64,000 nt of DNA from an uncultured Flavobacteriales bacterium (lineage in GTDB: Bacteria > Bacteroidota > Bacteroidia > Flavobacteriales > Crocinitomicaceae): assembly GCA_946480085.1 (NCBI GenBank), contig CAMLHZ010000014.1, positions 14,700-78,699 on the forward strand. The letters run 5' to 3'. The notes under the pieces are model-generated. The model made no database searches. It worked only from the letters and a program-made list of their open reading frames with translations, and was not told the DNA's origin. Numbering within the stretch: the stretch's first letter is position 1; each line of letters starts with the position of its first letter. The position numbers and the translations under genes are program-made. Shown piece after piece: positions 51,799-59,604 of the stretch.

Positions 51799-52728
51799 AT
51801 GAAGAAGATTTCATTTCTGTTTGCATTATCGCTTTTTATAGTTTCATGCAGCAACACGGCAAAAAACAAGAACAAAGAAGATATTAAAGACGAAGTAATG
51901 GACACCTCCTACGACCCTGAAGGCGTAGCCATTCAACCTGCGCTTCATCAGGAAATTTTAGGATACTGGGTTGGTGATTTTATCGCCGATGAAGACAATA
52001 AAACCAATCGTTTAAATGAAGTAACGGATTACCAATCTCTAAGGAAGAAGATTAGCTTATCCATTGATTCGATTATCGGTGAAAAGGTTTTTGGACATTC
52101 GCTGGTTAGCGGTTTGCAGCGGAGTTTTACAGGAACTTTCGAATTGGAAAATGACATCTATTCTTTCCGCGTTAAAGAACCTGGAACCAATAAGTACGAC
52201 GGAACGTTCGACTTCAAGATCAAGAACAATAAGCTCAGCGGAAACTGGGTTGCGAATAATGCTCTGAAAATCTCAGTTCGAAAGTATGATTTGGCTAAAC
52301 GAAAATTCGAATATTACGCTGGAAACATGTTTAATGAAAATTCACAGTATGTAAACGAGAACGACACCAAGGTACATAAGTATACAGAAGACCATGACGG
52401 TGAAATCAACGAATATACTGAAGAGTTATACGTAGCTTCCACAAGCAAAATAACCGAGATCAACGCATCTTCAACAGCTTTAACGAAAGAAGATGTTGAG
52501 AACTTGAAAAAAGTGGATATCATGATCATTCGAAACAGTATTTATGCACGTCACGGATTTTCGTTCAACGATCCCAACTTGCGTTCATTTTTCGAATCTC
52601 AGGAATGGTATATGCCAGTGAGTACCAACATTCAGAAAGACTTGACAAAGATTGAAAAAGCGAATATCAAATTGCTGATGCAATACGAGAAAATAGCGGA
52701 ACAAAATTACGATTCGTTTGGTCGATGA
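51799..52728 (+). CDS. YARHG-domain lipoprotein
   Basis: The 309 residues start with a lipoprotein signal (LFALSLFIVSC, Cys near 17). A beta-rich middle (about 45-190) with ILGYWVGDFIADED and FDFKIKNNKLSGNWVAN looks lipocalin-like. The C-terminal YARHG domain (about 230-300) has its signature IIRNSIYARHGFSFNDPNLRSFF followed by EWYMP. YARHG is an extracellular domain of unknown, possibly peptidoglycan-related role. Start at 51799; the upstream in-frame ATG at 51733 precedes the signal peptide. The next gene overlaps its stop by four bases (ATGA). Confidence 0.85.
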   Translation: MKKISFLFALSLFIVSCSNTAKNKNKEDIKDEVMDTSYDPEGVAIQPALHQEILGYWVGDFIADEDNKTNRLNEVTDYQSLRKKISLSIDSIIGEKVFGHSLVSGLQRSFTGTFELENDIYSFRVKEPGTNKYDGTFDFKIKNNKLSGNWVANNALKISVRKYDLAKRKFEYYAGNMFNENSQYVNENDTKVHKYTEDHDGEINEYTEELYVASTSKITEINASSTALTKEDVENLKKVDIMIIRNSIYARHGFSFNDPNLRSFFESQEWYMPVSTNIQKDLTKIEKANIKLLMQYEKIAEQNYDSFGR

Positions 52729-53372
52729 TAACTCCAACTCGTAAAAGATCATCTTCAGCTTTCCGCCTGTTATGGTTCGTCATTTTAGTTTTTTTCACTC
52801 TACTAATGGTCGATATAACGCTGAGTTATTGGGGATTTAGAACGGATGTAGGATTCACACTTTACAAATTCGAAGAATTTAAGCTCGATTATTACCGTAT
52901 TGCTTTCTTTAGTCATGTTTTTTCGAGCATTTTGGTTTTAATCGCCGGAATAATTCAGTTTTCGCGAAAAATCCGACACCACTATCCTGTTTTACATCGA
53001 AAAATAGGGATGTTTTATGTTGCGGTAATTCTGCTGATTTCAGCTCCAACCGGATTTATCATGGCGCTTCATGCCAATGGAGGAATTGCATCTAAGATCT
53101 CTTTTGTATTGCAGTCTTTGCTATGGATCATTTTCACCACAATTGCTTTTAGAAGCGCCTTAAAACAGAACTGGGAGCAACATCGCGCAATGATGATCAG
53201 AAGTTTTGCATTAACGCTTTCTGCAATTAGTTTACGCGCATTCAAATGGTTGATTGTTCATGTGTGGGAATTACCTCCAATGGACACTTACCGGATTGTA
53301 GCCTGGGCAGGCTGGGGAATAAATCTCATCATTGCTGAGATCATTATTTGGCAACAAAGAAGAGCAGCATAA
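52725..53372 (+). CDS. DUF2306 family membrane protein
   Basis: The 215-residue inner-membrane protein has about six helices (about 12-35, 62-82, 92-112, 122-142, 155-172, 186-208). The DUF2306 signatures are the His-rich loop RKIRHHYPVLHRKIGMFYV near 81-99 and the EQHRAMMIRSFALTLSAI near 150-167 segment; several histidines at helix ends look like possible haem or metal ligands. Its start codon overlaps the YARHG lipoprotein stop, implying coupled translation. No established function. Confidence 0.85.
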   Translation: MITPTRKRSSSAFRLLWFVILVFFTLLMVDITLSYWGFRTDVGFTLYKFEEFKLDYYRIAFFSHVFSSILVLIAGIIQFSRKIRHHYPVLHRKIGMFYVAVILLISAPTGFIMALHANGGIASKISFVLQSLLWIIFTTIAFRSALKQNWEQHRAMMIRSFALTLSAISLRAFKWLIVHVWELPPMDTYRIVAWAGWGINLIIAEIIIWQQRRAA

Positions 53373-53374
53373 AC

Positions 53375-53402
53375 AAAAAGGAATCCTTTATGGATTCCTT
53401 TT
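53375..53402. terminator. Bidirectional terminator between DUF2306 gene and dnaN
   Basis: AAAAAGGAATCC (53375-53386) pairs with GGATTCCTTTT (53392-53402) around a 5-base loop, with T tracts on both strands. It is 3 bases after the DUF2306 stop; dnaN ends 57 bases further on. Confidence 0.85.
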
Positions 53403-53458
53403 CTTTTATATCATTAATTGATTTATATACAGAAGGGACTGATAAGTCTCCTTCGGTG

Positions 53459-54577
53459 TTATCTATTCAACATAACCGGCATCACCAACATCAAAATATC
53501 TTCATGCTCATTATCACCACCATTTGGCATTAACAAACCGGCTCTGCTCGGTTCACTCATTGCCATTTTCACTTCAGCAGTATCAATGTTACCCAACATT
53601 TCCAATAAGAAACGGCTGTTGAACGCAATTTCCATATCTACACCATCGTAGTTACAAGTCAAACGCTCGTTCGATTCATTTGCAAAATCGATATCCTCAG
53701 CAGAGATGTGCAATTCACTTCCTGCCAATTTCAATTTCACCTGGTGCGTTGTTTTGTTAGCGAAGATACTTACACGCTTAATCGCTCCTAAGAACTGCGC
53801 TCTGTCAACGATCAATACGTTTGGATTTTCCTTCGGAATTACTGCTTCGTAGTTCGGGTATTTTCCATCGATCAAACGACAGTTCATTACCAAATCACCG
53901 AAAGTGAATACAGCATTGGCATCAGAATATTCAACCAATACTTCTTCGTCACCACGCAAGTTCGATTTCAACAAATTCAACGGTTTCTTAGGAAGAATGA
54001 ATGCCGAACCACCTTGTGCCTGGCTATCTGTTCTTCTGTAACGAACCAATTTATGCGCATCTGTTGCAACAAACGTAATATCTGAAGGAGAGAATTGACA
54101 ATACATTCCGCTCATTACCGGACGAAGATCGTCGTTTCCTGCAGCGAATAAAGCTTTAGAAATAGCACGAGCAATAATTTCACCTGAAATTTTGATGCTT
54201 GTTCCTTTTTCCAATGGCGGTAATTTCGGGAAATCATCTCCGTTAAAACCGTTCATTTTCGACTTTCCGTTATCGTAAGCCATTTCGATAGCAAATGATG
54301 CAGGATCTACTTTAAATGTTAACGGTTGATCCGGAAGATTCTTAAGAACGTCCAACAACATTTTTGCAGGAATAGCTACATTTCCCGACTCAGTAGCCTC
54401 AACTTCCATAACTGTTCTCATAGTCGTTTCCAAATCAGACGCAGAAACTGTCAGCTGATTATCACTGATTGAGAAAAGGAAGTTATCAAGGATTGGTAGC
54501 GTATTACTGGTGCTCAAAACTCCACCAATACTTTGTAAATGGCGAAATAATGCTGTGCTGGATACGATAAAATTCAT
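53459..54577 (-). CDS. dnaN: DNA polymerase III beta subunit (sliding clamp)
   Basis: The clamp encircles DNA and tethers polymerases. The 372 residues form three clamp domains. Visible marks are MNFIVSSTALFRHLQSIGGVLSTSNTLPILDNFLF at the N-terminus, LRPVMSGMYCQF near 151, VATDAHKLVRYRR near 170-182 and the C-terminal PVMLNR close to the canonical PMRL ending that shapes the ligand pocket (here MPVMLNR). Its partner dinB with a clamp motif is also in the window. It has a -7 box of its own. Position beside gldG, not beside dnaA, is the Bacteroidota arrangement as I remember it. Confidence 0.96.
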   Translation of the reverse strand: MNFIVSSTALFRHLQSIGGVLSTSNTLPILDNFLFSISDNQLTVSASDLETTMRTVMEVEATESGNVAIPAKMLLDVLKNLPDQPLTFKVDPASFAIEMAYDNGKSKMNGFNGDDFPKLPPLEKGTSIKISGEIIARAISKALFAAGNDDLRPVMSGMYCQFSPSDITFVATDAHKLVRYRRTDSQAQGGSAFILPKKPLNLLKSNLRGDEEVLVEYSDANAVFTFGDLVMNCRLIDGKYPNYEAVIPKENPNVLIVDRAQFLGAIKRVSIFANKTTHQVKLKLAGSELHISAEDIDFANESNERLTCNYDGVDMEIAFNSRFLLEMLGNIDTAEVKMAMSEPSRAGLLMPNGGDNEHEDILMLVMPVMLNR

Positions 54578-54598
54578 AAAGAATACAATTTAGCAGAG

Positions 54599-54606
54599 CA
54601 AATATA
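54599..54606 (-). promoter_or_regulatory. Promoter -7 box of dnaN
   Basis: Minus strand TATATTTG, exact consensus, 21 bases before the ATG at 54577. It sits between dnaN and the gld operon, so dnaN can be expressed on its own. Confidence 0.58.
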
Positions 54607-54676
54607 CCCGTTTTTCCGTTTCCTTATTTCGTTAAAATTTAGAAGTTGTAACGAGTTATTAACCAACTAATGCTGA

Positions 54677-55714
54677 TTATTGCCGAGCCAGACCAAAATA
54701 GATGTCACCACGCGTAAGCTTATCGAAAACGAAGTATTGACATTTTACAATATCTCCGTTTGGAAGTTGACACCAGAAACGGTTGATATCGTAATTTCCA
54801 AAATCTTCACCAAAGTTCCCAACGTTTTCACCGCCATCCGTATTGTCCGATTTTCTTCTGAACATTTTTACAGTTTCAGAAGTTCCTCTTTTGCTTTTGA
54901 CACTCATGATACAGAATGGTGTAGATGCCTTTAGACTATCTACCTGACGATCGGTTAACTCATAATTCGGCAATTCGAAATTCACTTTTTTGAAACTGCT
55001 CAGGTATTTTGTCACCAAACCATCGTTCAATCCATTTACTTTTTTCCCATCATGGAAAACGGAGAAGTTCGCTCCTTTTGCTTCCACTTTAAAGTTGCGT
55101 TGGGCTACTCCCGGAAATTTAACGTCTACGCTGGCAATTTCGTTTATCTCATAAGCAAAAACACCTGTACATGCCCATTTACGAGGTTCTGCAAAGAAGC
55201 GTGGACCAAGTATACCAACCATGTTCTCTAATTCCACAATAACCGGTTCTTCACTTTTTCCAAATTCATCCGACTCCAGCATTGCGTAAGTTCCCATGTG
55301 ATCAGGAGTAGAACTTCCGAGATACCACGTTTTATTCCACTCACCATTCACATAAAACTGAACAGTAGTTCCGGTAGAAGCCATTCTGTTTGTAACTGTT
55401 TGTTTGGCATTTTCGGGAACATAGCCTTTGAAATGAATATTGTATGCAGCATCCAAAATATTGTTCACCAATAAAACCTGAATACATTGTCCTTTCGCAG
55501 AAACCCATGTTTTTCCCTGACGGTAAACTTCAAACTCCATTCCATTCGACTCGCGAATAACAATGCGGTCAATCTGCGCTGTATCCTGAATAGCAAATTG
55601 TTCACGCTCAAATTTATCATCAGAGTGACCTTTACCTTTCATCAAAACAACAGTATACCAGCCAAGTGCAATGAGCACCAAAACACCAACTAAGAGAGCT
55701 ATTTTCTTTTTCAT
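54677..55714 (-). CDS. DUF4340-like envelope protein in the gldFG operon
   Basis: The 345-residue protein has one N-terminal membrane helix (about 4-24) and a periplasmic part with repeated DUF4340-like units (IDRIVIRESNGMEFEVYRQGKTWVS near 49-73, TVQFYVNGEWNKTWYLGSSTPDHMGTYAML near 117-147). DUF4340 proteins often accompany GldG-type ABC transporter parts, including outside Bacteroidota. It starts 2 bases after gldG, so it is the third gene of the gldF-gldG unit and may be a further subunit of the Gld transporter (inference). The match to DUF4340 is by pattern, so moderate. Confidence 0.72.
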   Translation of the reverse strand: MKKKIALLVGVLVLIALGWYTVVLMKGKGHSDDKFEREQFAIQDTAQIDRIVIRESNGMEFEVYRQGKTWVSAKGQCIQVLLVNNILDAAYNIHFKGYVPENAKQTVTNRMASTGTTVQFYVNGEWNKTWYLGSSTPDHMGTYAMLESDEFGKSEEPVIVELENMVGILGPRFFAEPRKWACTGVFAYEINEIASVDVKFPGVAQRNFKVEAKGANFSVFHDGKKVNGLNDGLVTKYLSSFKKVNFELPNYELTDRQVDSLKASTPFCIMSVKSKRGTSETVKMFRRKSDNTDGGENVGNFGEDFGNYDINRFWCQLPNGDIVKCQYFVFDKLTRGDIYFGLARQ

Positions 55715-55716
55715 AT

Positions 55717-57525
55717 TTATTTAGAACGTGCGAAACGGCGTTTACGTAAGTAGAAAATACCAAATGCCATTAAAACAACCAATAAAGAAGGAAGAACCAT
55801 ATTCAACACTTGATAGAAACTACCTTCTTCTTTTACCTTTTCCTTATCGATAGGGTGAAGATCAATCTGCTTGCTTCGAATGTCGAGCACAGAGTTATCA
55901 CCCATCATATAATCCACTACATTTTGGAAGAATTCCTGATTTCCGTACAACACTTTTTTACGTTCAACCATCGCATAAACTTCATCGAAACGCATGCTAT
56001 TGAAACTTGGACGGTAAAGCGTTTTACCATTTGGTCCAGGCATTGAATCATAGTAATTGGCAATAAAAGAACCATTACCAACCACAAATACTTTCCCTTC
56101 ACGAACGGATGTATCCATAACAGTTACAGCGTCATTTTCACGGAAAGAAGCACTAATTCTATCACGGAAATACGAAGTGAATTTTCCTTCAGAAACAGCA
56201 GCTAAACATCTTCTATTCGAAACACTTATTCCGTTTGGATTTAGCACCGGATTTTGTCCGTAATTCAAAGGTTCTGCCAAACTGATCAATGGCGCCATAT
56301 TCGCAGTTGAATTATCCGAAGAAGTTAAAACCGGAGTTACAGCATAATTATTCCCGGGAACCATTGTCAATTCAGAAGCATATCGAAGCATAACAGGATC
56401 CAGGTTTTTAGCAACCGGACTGCTGGTTGACGTTGCTGCTACATAATAAAACCAAGGCAATGTAGGTGACTTAGCAAACGGAACAGGAATAATTCCACAA
56501 TTCGCATCTTTCACATAATTGTCGTTGATTTTGATTCCGTAGTTGAACAGCATTTTGTCTAAGCGCAAACTTGTTCTGGTGGTATGCACCGTTCCTTTTT
56601 GATTTAAGGTATCACCCGGAAAAGTAAGCTGATCCATGAAAACCATCAAACGTCCTCCCTTCATCACGAACTGATCCAGCAAGAATAGATCTTTATCAGA
56701 ATACGGCAATTTTGGTCGGGCGATAATTACACCATCAAAATTTTTCAACGCATCCAACGAATCGTTCAGGTAGAGATCTTCAACCGAAAAATATTCCTTC
56801 AACAAACTTCTTGCAATTTGCGATTCACGTTCACGCAACTCACCATGTCCTTGAATAAATGCAATTCTTGGTCTACGCTTGGTAACTACTTTACGCAATC
56901 CGGAAACAAGATTGTATTCCAAATTATTAATGGAATTTTGCACTGTAACTTCAGAAAACTCTGGTGTAATTTGAATTACTTGTCCTTGTGCCGTTCCTGG
57001 AAGCAACTGAATAAATCCGCGGGAAACACCATTGTAAATAATCTCTGCTCCGGGCCAAATCTGAATGTTTTCATCGTTTTCACCGTATTCCACATCCATT
57101 GGAACAATTCCCTTTCCTGAATTATACAAGCGAATGTTCATTGCACGTTGATCGGCTTCATTTTTCTTTTTCGGATTAATGAATTCGTATTCAATTCGGT
57201 CACCAGCAATCTCTCTGAACTCAATCAACTTATCCTCAACAGCATTTCTGAAACGCTTCAATTCGGCCGGTAAATTACCTTCTAAGTAAACCTTGATGTA
57301 CAATTTATTAACTCCGCCCTTCCCTTTCTCTTTAGCTGCATTTTCAGGATTTATACTTTCCAGAAAATCGATAGTTCCGCCTGAAAGTGAATAACGCTCA
57401 TCTTCCGTTACATCAATGCGCTGATAAACGAAGGTTCCGATGATATTGAGAAAAATGACAATGAACAGGATAATTACGAAAACGATCCAGTTATAAAACT
57501 TGCTTCTAGTTGACTCTTTGCTCAT
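55717..57525 (-). CDS. gldG: Gliding-motility ABC transporter auxiliary protein GldG
   Basis: GldG, with GldF and the ATPase GldA, forms an ABC transporter required for gliding in several Flavobacteria. The 602 residues have an N-terminal helix (about 11-35), the ABC-type uncharacterised domain (RYSLSGGTIDFLESI near 42, LYIKVYLEGNLPAELKRFRNAVEDKLIEF near 70-98, FIQGHGELRERESQIARSLL near 223-242, FMDQLTFPGD near 296) and a C-terminal helix followed by a basic tail (LPSLLVVLMAFGIFYLRKRRF). The gene is 2 bases behind gldF. gldA is not in the window. Confidence 0.93.
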   Translation of the reverse strand: MSKESTRSKFYNWIVFVIILFIVIFLNIIGTFVYQRIDVTEDERYSLSGGTIDFLESINPENAAKEKGKGGVNKLYIKVYLEGNLPAELKRFRNAVEDKLIEFREIAGDRIEYEFINPKKKNEADQRAMNIRLYNSGKGIVPMDVEYGENDENIQIWPGAEIIYNGVSRGFIQLLPGTAQGQVIQITPEFSEVTVQNSINNLEYNLVSGLRKVVTKRRPRIAFIQGHGELRERESQIARSLLKEYFSVEDLYLNDSLDALKNFDGVIIARPKLPYSDKDLFLLDQFVMKGGRLMVFMDQLTFPGDTLNQKGTVHTTRTSLRLDKMLFNYGIKINDNYVKDANCGIIPVPFAKSPTLPWFYYVAATSTSSPVAKNLDPVMLRYASELTMVPGNNYAVTPVLTSSDNSTANMAPLISLAEPLNYGQNPVLNPNGISVSNRRCLAAVSEGKFTSYFRDRISASFRENDAVTVMDTSVREGKVFVVGNGSFIANYYDSMPGPNGKTLYRPSFNSMRFDEVYAMVERKKVLYGNQEFFQNVVDYMMGDNSVLDIRSKQIDLHPIDKEKVKEEGSFYQVLNMVLPSLLVVLMAFGIFYLRKRRFARSK

Positions 57526-57527
57526 GA

Positions 57528-58283
57528 TTAACGTTTCAAAGATTTAACAACTGCTAATGATGCGGTCAGGAATATAGCAATCATTCCAAAGAAATAAACC
57601 AAATCGCTTGTGTCGATCAATCCTTTCATGATTGACCTGTAATGCGAGGTTAAACCAACATATTTAAAGATGAAATCCATTCCCCCAATTAAAGAGAAGG
57701 AACCAATCAATTCCAATCCGTCATAAAAGAACCAGCACAAGAACATGGCTAAAATAAAGGCCACAATCTGATTACTTGTTACTGCTGTAGAAAACATTCC
57801 TATTGCCAGGAAAACGCAGCCCAGCAAGAACAAACCAATGTAAGATGTAAATGTTGCACCTTCGTCAATTACCGATTTTGCAACTCCTTCGTCATCAACA
57901 CTGTCAACTCCCAGATGCACCAAACTGTAATAATAAATCAACGTTGGTAAAAGTGAGATGAAGAGTAATGTAACACCCGCAAAGTATTTTGCCAGAATGA
58001 TCTGCAAATCCGTAATTGGTCGGGTAAACAGCAATTCTATAGTCCCATTCTTTCTTTCTTCCGCAATCATCCGCATAGTTATGGCAGGAATCAGAATGAA
58101 TAAGATAATTGGACTTAGGTTAAAAAACGGAATCATATCCACTTCTTCTCCTAACAAAAAGTTAGTGTCTTGCGTTACTACCCAATGGAATATCCCCGAA
58201 GTAATCAGGAATATGATGATAAAAATATATCCAATGATAGAACCTAGAAAACTGCGAACTTCTTTAAAATAAAGTGCTTTCAT
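57528..58283 (-). CDS. gldF: Gliding-motility ABC transporter permease GldF
   Basis: GldF is the membrane subunit of the Gld ABC transporter. In 251 residues there are six helices; hallmarks are MKALYFKEVRSFLGSIIGYIFI at the start, LFILIPAITMRMIAEERKNGTIELLFTRPI near 56-85 (the ABC-2 coupling region), LLGCVFLAIGMFSTAVTSNQIVAFI near 154-178 and a short basic C-terminus. A -7 box ends exactly four bases before its ATG, so transcription of the gldF-gldG-DUF4340 unit probably starts at the start codon itself. Confidence 0.94.
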   Translation of the reverse strand: MKALYFKEVRSFLGSIIGYIFIIIFLITSGIFHWVVTQDTNFLLGEEVDMIPFFNLSPIILFILIPAITMRMIAEERKNGTIELLFTRPITDLQIILAKYFAGVTLLFISLLPTLIYYYSLVHLGVDSVDDEGVAKSVIDEGATFTSYIGLFLLGCVFLAIGMFSTAVTSNQIVAFILAMFLCWFFYDGLELIGSFSLIGGMDFIFKYVGLTSHYRSIMKGLIDTSDLVYFFGMIAIFLTASLAVVKSLKR

Positions 58284-58287
58284 GCTT

Positions 58288-58295
58288 CAAAAATA
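58288..58295 (-). promoter_or_regulatory. Promoter -7 box of the gldF operon, four bases before the ATG
   Basis: Minus strand TATTTTTG, exact consensus. A TTG at 58321-58319 gives a 23-base spacer, at the upper limit of the accepted range. Confidence 0.52.
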
Positions 58296-58334
58296 CTAAG
58301 ACAATCCATATTAAGACTCAACTATTAACGCAGA

Positions 58335-58655
58335 TTATTGAAATTGGTTAGAAGAAAAATTTCCACCTTCGTAATATGTGTCCACAGTCCATGCTTCGGC
58401 ACGCTCTGCAAACCAAGGTTTTATCGTCGACCAAACCCCTTGAAACAAAGCAGAATCTCTGTAATTATTCAAGGATTCTTCGTCCTCCCACAAGCTATAA
58501 GTAAACACTACGTTCGATTTTCCTTTTTCCTGATGCAGACGCATTCCGTGACAATTCTCGAAACTGGAAACATTGGTCTTTATCGTGTCGAAAAAGGCAA
58601 TAAAATCATCAATCTTATCTTCCTGAAAAGTCAGTTTTACAATTCGGGTGATCAT
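58335..58655 (-). CDS. Antibiotic biosynthesis monooxygenase (ABM) family protein
   Basis: The 106-residue protein is one ABM-type ferredoxin-like domain: MITRIVKLTFQEDKIDDFIAFFDTIK at the start, CHGMRLHQEKGKSNVVFTYSLWEDEESLNNYRDSALFQ in the middle and AWTVDTYYEG at the end. Members include cofactor-free quinol monooxygenases and haem-degrading enzymes; the active-site set cannot be assigned from sequence alone. It starts 3 bases after the SAM-hydrolase gene and so is co-transcribed with it. A plus-strand frame of almost the same length here is an antisense artefact. Confidence 0.82.
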   Translation of the reverse strand: MITRIVKLTFQEDKIDDFIAFFDTIKTNVSSFENCHGMRLHQEKGKSNVVFTYSLWEDEESLNNYRDSALFQGVWSTIKPWFAERAEAWTVDTYYEGGNFSSNQFQ

Positions 58656-58658
58656 TTT

Positions 58659-59507
58659 TTAGAAAAGTGAATCAAAGTTCTCTGCCGAACCTCGAGGTGT
58701 AAATTCAATACGAACGATATCTCCAAGTTGTAAGCCAAAAAGTGCATTTGCGCCTCCACCGGCTCCCGTCACTCCTTTGTTGATGGCGATTTCCAAATGT
58801 CCGGCATCGTTAAACAATGCCAAACGTTCGCCATTCGTCACATCATTGTATGATTGTGAGATCTTATCAATGAAATATTCTTTCTGCTTGAAATAAATGG
58901 TGAATGGAATATCCTTATAGCGATCAAAATCTGCTTTTGTGAGACTGAAAATGGCATTTCCATAATGGTCAATATGAACGACATGTGTTTTAATCAAATG
59001 TTCATCCATAATTGGTCGTGTTCCTACGGAACGATTCCACGTTTCAGCTTCTGATGCAAAATCTTCTATTTTCTCACCTCTTACCAATTTAACAGCCGTT
59101 GGCGCAAAAATGGTTTTGGTTGGCGCCGTCAAAAATTTTGGATTAGACAGTACATTATCTATCTGCCAAAAACCTTCAGCCTGCTCTTCATTTAAGATCA
59201 ACGCAAAAATTCCGTTATCGCTTCCAACAAAATATTGACCTCTGAATTTTAAAATACTTGGCAATTGACTTCTTGTTCCGTTAATTACCGGTTCGTCATC
59301 AATCCCAATAATATGCACTGTTCCTTCAGGGAAATTTAACGAAGCTGCACGAAGCTGAAAACTAGCCTCAGCAATAGAAAATGGAGAAATATGGTGAGAA
59401 ATATCCACCAGCGAAAGTGCAGGATCCATCATCCACAGCGCACCTTTTAGCGCTGCAACATAATAATCCTTATGCCCCATATCTGTTGTTAGCGTGATAA
59501 TTGCCAT
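58659..59507 (-). CDS. S-adenosyl-L-methionine hydrolase (adenosine-forming), DUF62 type
   Basis: The family uses water (hydroxide) to cleave SAM to adenosine and methionine; chlorinases and fluorinases are relatives. The 282 residues contain the diagnostic AIITLTTDMGHKDYYVAALKGAL at 2-24, DISHHISPFSIAEASFQLRAA near 34-54, VGSDNGIFALIL near 90-101 and DHYGNAIFSL near 180-189. The halogenase insertion is absent, so hydroxide-type hydrolysis is expected. Start at 59507; the in-frame TTG at 59552 falls in the -7 box. The ABM gene follows after 3 bases. Confidence 0.9.
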   Translation of the reverse strand: MAIITLTTDMGHKDYYVAALKGALWMMDPALSLVDISHHISPFSIAEASFQLRAASLNFPEGTVHIIGIDDEPVINGTRSQLPSILKFRGQYFVGSDNGIFALILNEEQAEGFWQIDNVLSNPKFLTAPTKTIFAPTAVKLVRGEKIEDFASEAETWNRSVGTRPIMDEHLIKTHVVHIDHYGNAIFSLTKADFDRYKDIPFTIYFKQKEYFIDKISQSYNDVTNGERLALFNDAGHLEIAINKGVTGAGGGANALFGLQLGDIVRIEFTPRGSAENFDSLF

Positions 59508-59539
59508 CGTTTCAACCTCAATTCGCTTAAAAAATTCAG

Positions 59540-59557
59540 TAATTTTGTTCAAAAATA
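59540..59557. promoter_or_regulatory. Divergent -7 boxes for phoH (+) and the SAM hydrolase (-)
   Basis: Plus strand TAATTTTG (59540-59547) faces phoH; minus strand TATTTTTG (59557-59550) faces the SAM hydrolase. The two lie 2 bases apart, so the promoters overlap and may compete. Confidence 0.5.
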
Positions 59558-59604
59558 CAGGTAAAAGAGATTACCTGATGGACGTTTAAAAAGAGTTATT
59601 CACA

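Noticed and set aside
58338..58670. 110-codon plus-strand frame opposite the ABM gene
   Set aside because: No domain pattern; the minus-strand frame has the conserved ABM sequence and operon context.
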